Of a DNA stretch of 19,137 bases, positions 18,301 to 19,137 are shown piece by piece. Position 1 is the stretch's first letter, and the number at the start of each line of letters is the position of its first letter. Location of the stretch: positions 1 to 19,137 of the forward strand of contig DAOTTW010000473.1 in the NCBI GenBank assembly GCA_034437615.1. The letters run 5' to 3'. Source of the DNA: DAOTTW01 sp034437615. GTDB lineage: Bacteria; Chloroflexota; Anaerolineae; Aggregatilineales; Phototrophicaceae. The notes beneath the pieces were generated by a model. It did no database searches. It was not told where the DNA came from and worked only from the letters and a program-made list of their open reading frames with translations. The position numbers and the translations under genes are program-made.

Positions 18301-18704
18301 CGGATAACCTGGTCGAGCACCTGCGCCTCAAGCCATTCAGACGCGACAGCTTGCACACGCCCTGGCATGTGTGGGGTGGCGTAGGCGCTTGTGCCGTCGC
18401 TTGTGTTTTCGAGTTGGATCAGGACTTGCGGCACGATAATCAGGGTGCCAGCGTTGCGCAGTTCGGGGGCAACCTCTGCAAAGAGTTGAAATTGTGAGCG
18501 CACCGCCTCGGCATCCTGTGCCTGCTTTGGTCGCCACACCCAGTAAGCCGGCTCAGCGGTCCGGGTGCCTTGTACGCTGGCCAGATGCGCCAGATGCACG
18601 CTGAGGTCGGGCGTGTCGTAAGGCTGTTCGTCGTGGCTATCGTAGGCCAGATATTGCAGGGCGGGGTCGGGGTGTGTGCTCTCAATTACGCGAAATACGG
18701 GCAT
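15309..18704 (-). CDS. large membrane-anchored pseudokinase-like protein with coiled coil, Thr/Pro linker and SH3-like end
   Basis: A 1131-residue protein with no named family. Residues about 50-265 look like a degenerate protein-kinase fold. ALHRLGFAYTAWRVDDLRWH stands where HRD-x-K-x-x-N would be but lacks the catalytic Asp, Lys and Asn. LPALGQLWHALLTGY resembles the alpha-F block of kinases, and no DFG or glycine loop is visible. A helical region follows (about 270-560), then a coiled coil (about 575-625), one transmembrane helix (about 633-658, ALFIFSLLIVLLLASGA), an Ala/Thr-rich stretch, and a Thr/Pro linker (about 790-825, TNTPVPTFTATSTP). An alpha/beta region comes next, then an SH3-like domain (about 1020-1107, GANVRISPSTNARVLG to GWVRRDTVRL). 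It probably links a cytoplasmic sensor or scaffold to an external domain. The ATG at 18704 is chosen for AGGAAGG 4 nt upstream. GDPD follows 15 nt after. Confidence 0.75.
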   Translation of the reverse strand: MPVFRVIESTHPDPALQYLAYDSHDEQPYDTPDLSVHLAHLASVQGTRTAEPAYWVWRPKQAQDAEAVRSQFQLFAEVAPELRNAGTLIIVPQVLIQLENTSDGTSAYATPHMPGRVQAVASEWLEAQVLDQVIRCAELLRALHRLGFAYTAWRVDDLRWHAGRMLCLPQAASLLPANDPQARQELPALGQLWHALLTGYQASDALDPYDDMQWRTARGRDERGTGIGSIGLRLLLTRLIAGHYRTLDEAGRALDIWRNDWLTRRLPPDPQDEDSIERLQDGLRVGRGRAQAILADLAWRLSGHEVDYRIRQTTLRQVTGEGTKPTIPNTNAEPSAQQSSNATPVRQRTMQAIETDVQQALRALLIDWSPQQPAPNFHHIRDVILEAEDDFEAGARLENFLDAMRPYRGLMRFIAQWRDLPPYTAASEASLLRQALPATLLDPLGSTLDDLVRMQIANYLREIEIIVEAGHMGQINDAWMYRQALNQPEVQQYLSATLRKRYDAVMPRLKNLYDFNAWFVDNRHKADDKEIINRALERGVPITGDTLRAHLERVIVQSDSVSDHTQATLERYRQHIDGVQRTLEDEVSRMAQQIERVKSDAAAQASTQAKMQTDSIDSRIKLLERYNRRYVSRRALFIFSLLIVLLLASGATAIALIGTSALNTATGNLTAVSGTLDRVFRQQSTQIAVFAVVEGTITAGAAAEAEGAFATANADSTLKALNTQQAMDAFTGTLDAESARASAQAAAGSTTNAALGTEAAQVRTQAASNSSNDSAAPQAQPTQVAAIATMQPLSTNTPAEPIDPTNTPVPTFTATSTPIPDTASLQATLIEAESLRDVKYARLPNLTETAYVLTFDVNANGVPLGLPTFERGSVLSEHMESYVLPALATLGANASLHMSVREQGDTRAVVMPMIALERPTTFGSVVLLRDSIILWRQNGERALFPVISMGFPTQSRLVLAQTDFILAIEEALGIRADFVRLPSLGDMVPVQINERGQVVAALLRDEYVSFMQSEVFLEAGAPGANVRISPSTNARVLGTITNENAGQTALPNGPGVEDAVGIYRGVLESDSLLRENRVAINSGNGLWYLVEVTSPQNQQEIGWVRRDTVRLRYANPQGGLPTSTPLMMLNP

Positions 18705-18737
18705 TGTGCCTTCCTGATGCAAAAACATTGAAGGCGC

Positions 18738-18775
18738 AGTTTAGCAGAAGCGCGTCAGCTTGCAAAGCGCTTTGC
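18738..18775 (-). promoter_or_regulatory. candidate promoter with overlapping 14-bp palindromic operator
   Basis: On the minus strand TTGCAA (18760-18765) and TAAACT (18738-18743) are separated by 16 nt, each matching four of six consensus bases. The leader to the ATG at 18704 would be about 27 nt. A perfect palindrome, GCAAAGCGCTTTGC (18762-18775), covers the upstream side of the -35. Its AAAGCGCTTT core with central CG is the style bound by LacI-family regulators. The regulator is inferred only. Confidence 0.4.
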
Positions 18776-18876
18776 CCGATGGACTGCCTATGGGTAGCAC
18801 CACAGGAAAACGCGGACCGTGAAAATCGGTAGTCGTTACCCACAAACCGCTATTGTGTGCTGCTACCCCCACAGGC

Positions 18877-19137
18877 TCAGTCTGCTAATAAATCGTCTAC
18901 AGCGACAGCTTGACCATTCAGGCCGGCTGATGCGAACGACTCGCCCGCGATAAACAGCCCTTGTCGCTGATAGCTGCCATCCTGACCCAGCGTAAACACC
19001 TCTAGCGTGTTGTACAGCGGGTCAGCAAGCCAGTATTCACCGACCCCGTTGCGCTCATAGGCGGCAAACTTAACCACACGGTCGCGCTTGATGGAGCTTG
19101 GCGACAGCACCTCTACCACCAAATCCGGCGGCCCGAC
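18877..19137 (-). CDS. Uma2 family (DUF820) PD-(D/E)XK restriction-endonuclease-like protein, C-terminal part
   Basis: The frame is open to the right edge, so only the last 86 residues are seen. The first visible residues, VGPPDLVVEVLSPSS, followed by RDRVVKFAAYERNGVGEYWLADP, are the hallmark of Uma2/DUF820. PD and VEV hold the acidic pair of the PD-(D/E)XK core, and the Lys in VVKFAAY is a further conserved position. The family is annotated as putative endonuclease and is expanded in Cyanobacteria and Chloroflexota, but its cellular role is poorly known. It ends at TGA 18877-18879, separated from the large pseudokinase-like gene by 172 bp that hold only that gene's promoter region. The start is outside the window. 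Confidence 0.9.
   Translation of the reverse strand, partial: VGPPDLVVEVLSPSSIKRDRVVKFAAYERNGVGEYWLADPLYNTLEVFTLGQDGSYQRQGLFIAGESFASAGLNGQAVAVDDLLAD

Noticed and set aside
17579..18307. 242-codon plus-strand frame opposite the large pseudokinase-like gene
   Set aside because: The product is Arg/Ala/Cys-rich without domains. It lies wholly antisense to a gene with domain structure and a good ribosome-binding site.

Overview
The window looks like a chromosomal piece of a Chloroflexota bacterium, probably Anaerolineae-like. The case is indirect. It holds a Chlor_Arch_YYY/DUF2298 multi-membrane protein, a GT-C glycosyltransferase with a soluble C-terminal domain, a Thr/Pro-rich membrane-anchored protein ending in an SH3-like domain, a long CTC-type L25, and palindromic intergenic repeats. 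No rRNA, phage gene, transposase or CRISPR array was seen. One tRNA is present.

Layout. Positions 1-500 hold the possible end of an upstream gene and a small tail-anchored TPR-like protein. Positions 495-4608 hold a minus-strand block: a DEDDh exonuclease, an Eis-like acetyltransferase behind its own promoter and in front of a strong hairpin terminator, tgt (queuosine/tRNA modification), and an orphan PstS-like lipoprotein. Positions 4709-4850 are a compact, self-contained tRNA-Gly(CCC) unit with a near-consensus promoter and an intrinsic terminator. Positions 4866-5092 are an intergenic palindromic element. rplY (L25, plus) and gyrA (minus) then converge on a perfect 12-bp hairpin. A 333-bp divergent intergenic region with repeated GGGATA motifs separates gyrA from a secreted TPR protein and a GT-C glycosyltransferase. 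The glycosyltransferase meets a convergent Chlor_Arch_YYY membrane protein, and their stop codons overlap. Positions 13882-14519 carry no gene and are almost entirely nested repeats. On their far side a minus-strand pair is co-directional: a 1131-residue pseudokinase-like/coiled-coil/TM/SH3-like protein, then a glycerophosphodiester phosphodiesterase 15 nt downstream. A Uma2-family nuclease fragment runs off the right edge.

How the genes relate. Tgt, tRNA-Gly, L25 and GyrA are ordinary housekeeping functions. The TPR protein, GT-C enzyme and DUF2298 protein form a plausible cell-envelope glycan neighbourhood. The pseudokinase-like protein with the GDPD is the least explained gene set.

The clearest unusual structure is a small TIR-bounded non-coding element at 14207-14381. 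It is flanked by 7-bp direct repeats and interrupts an older hairpin repeat whose uninterrupted relative lies at 4935-5092.
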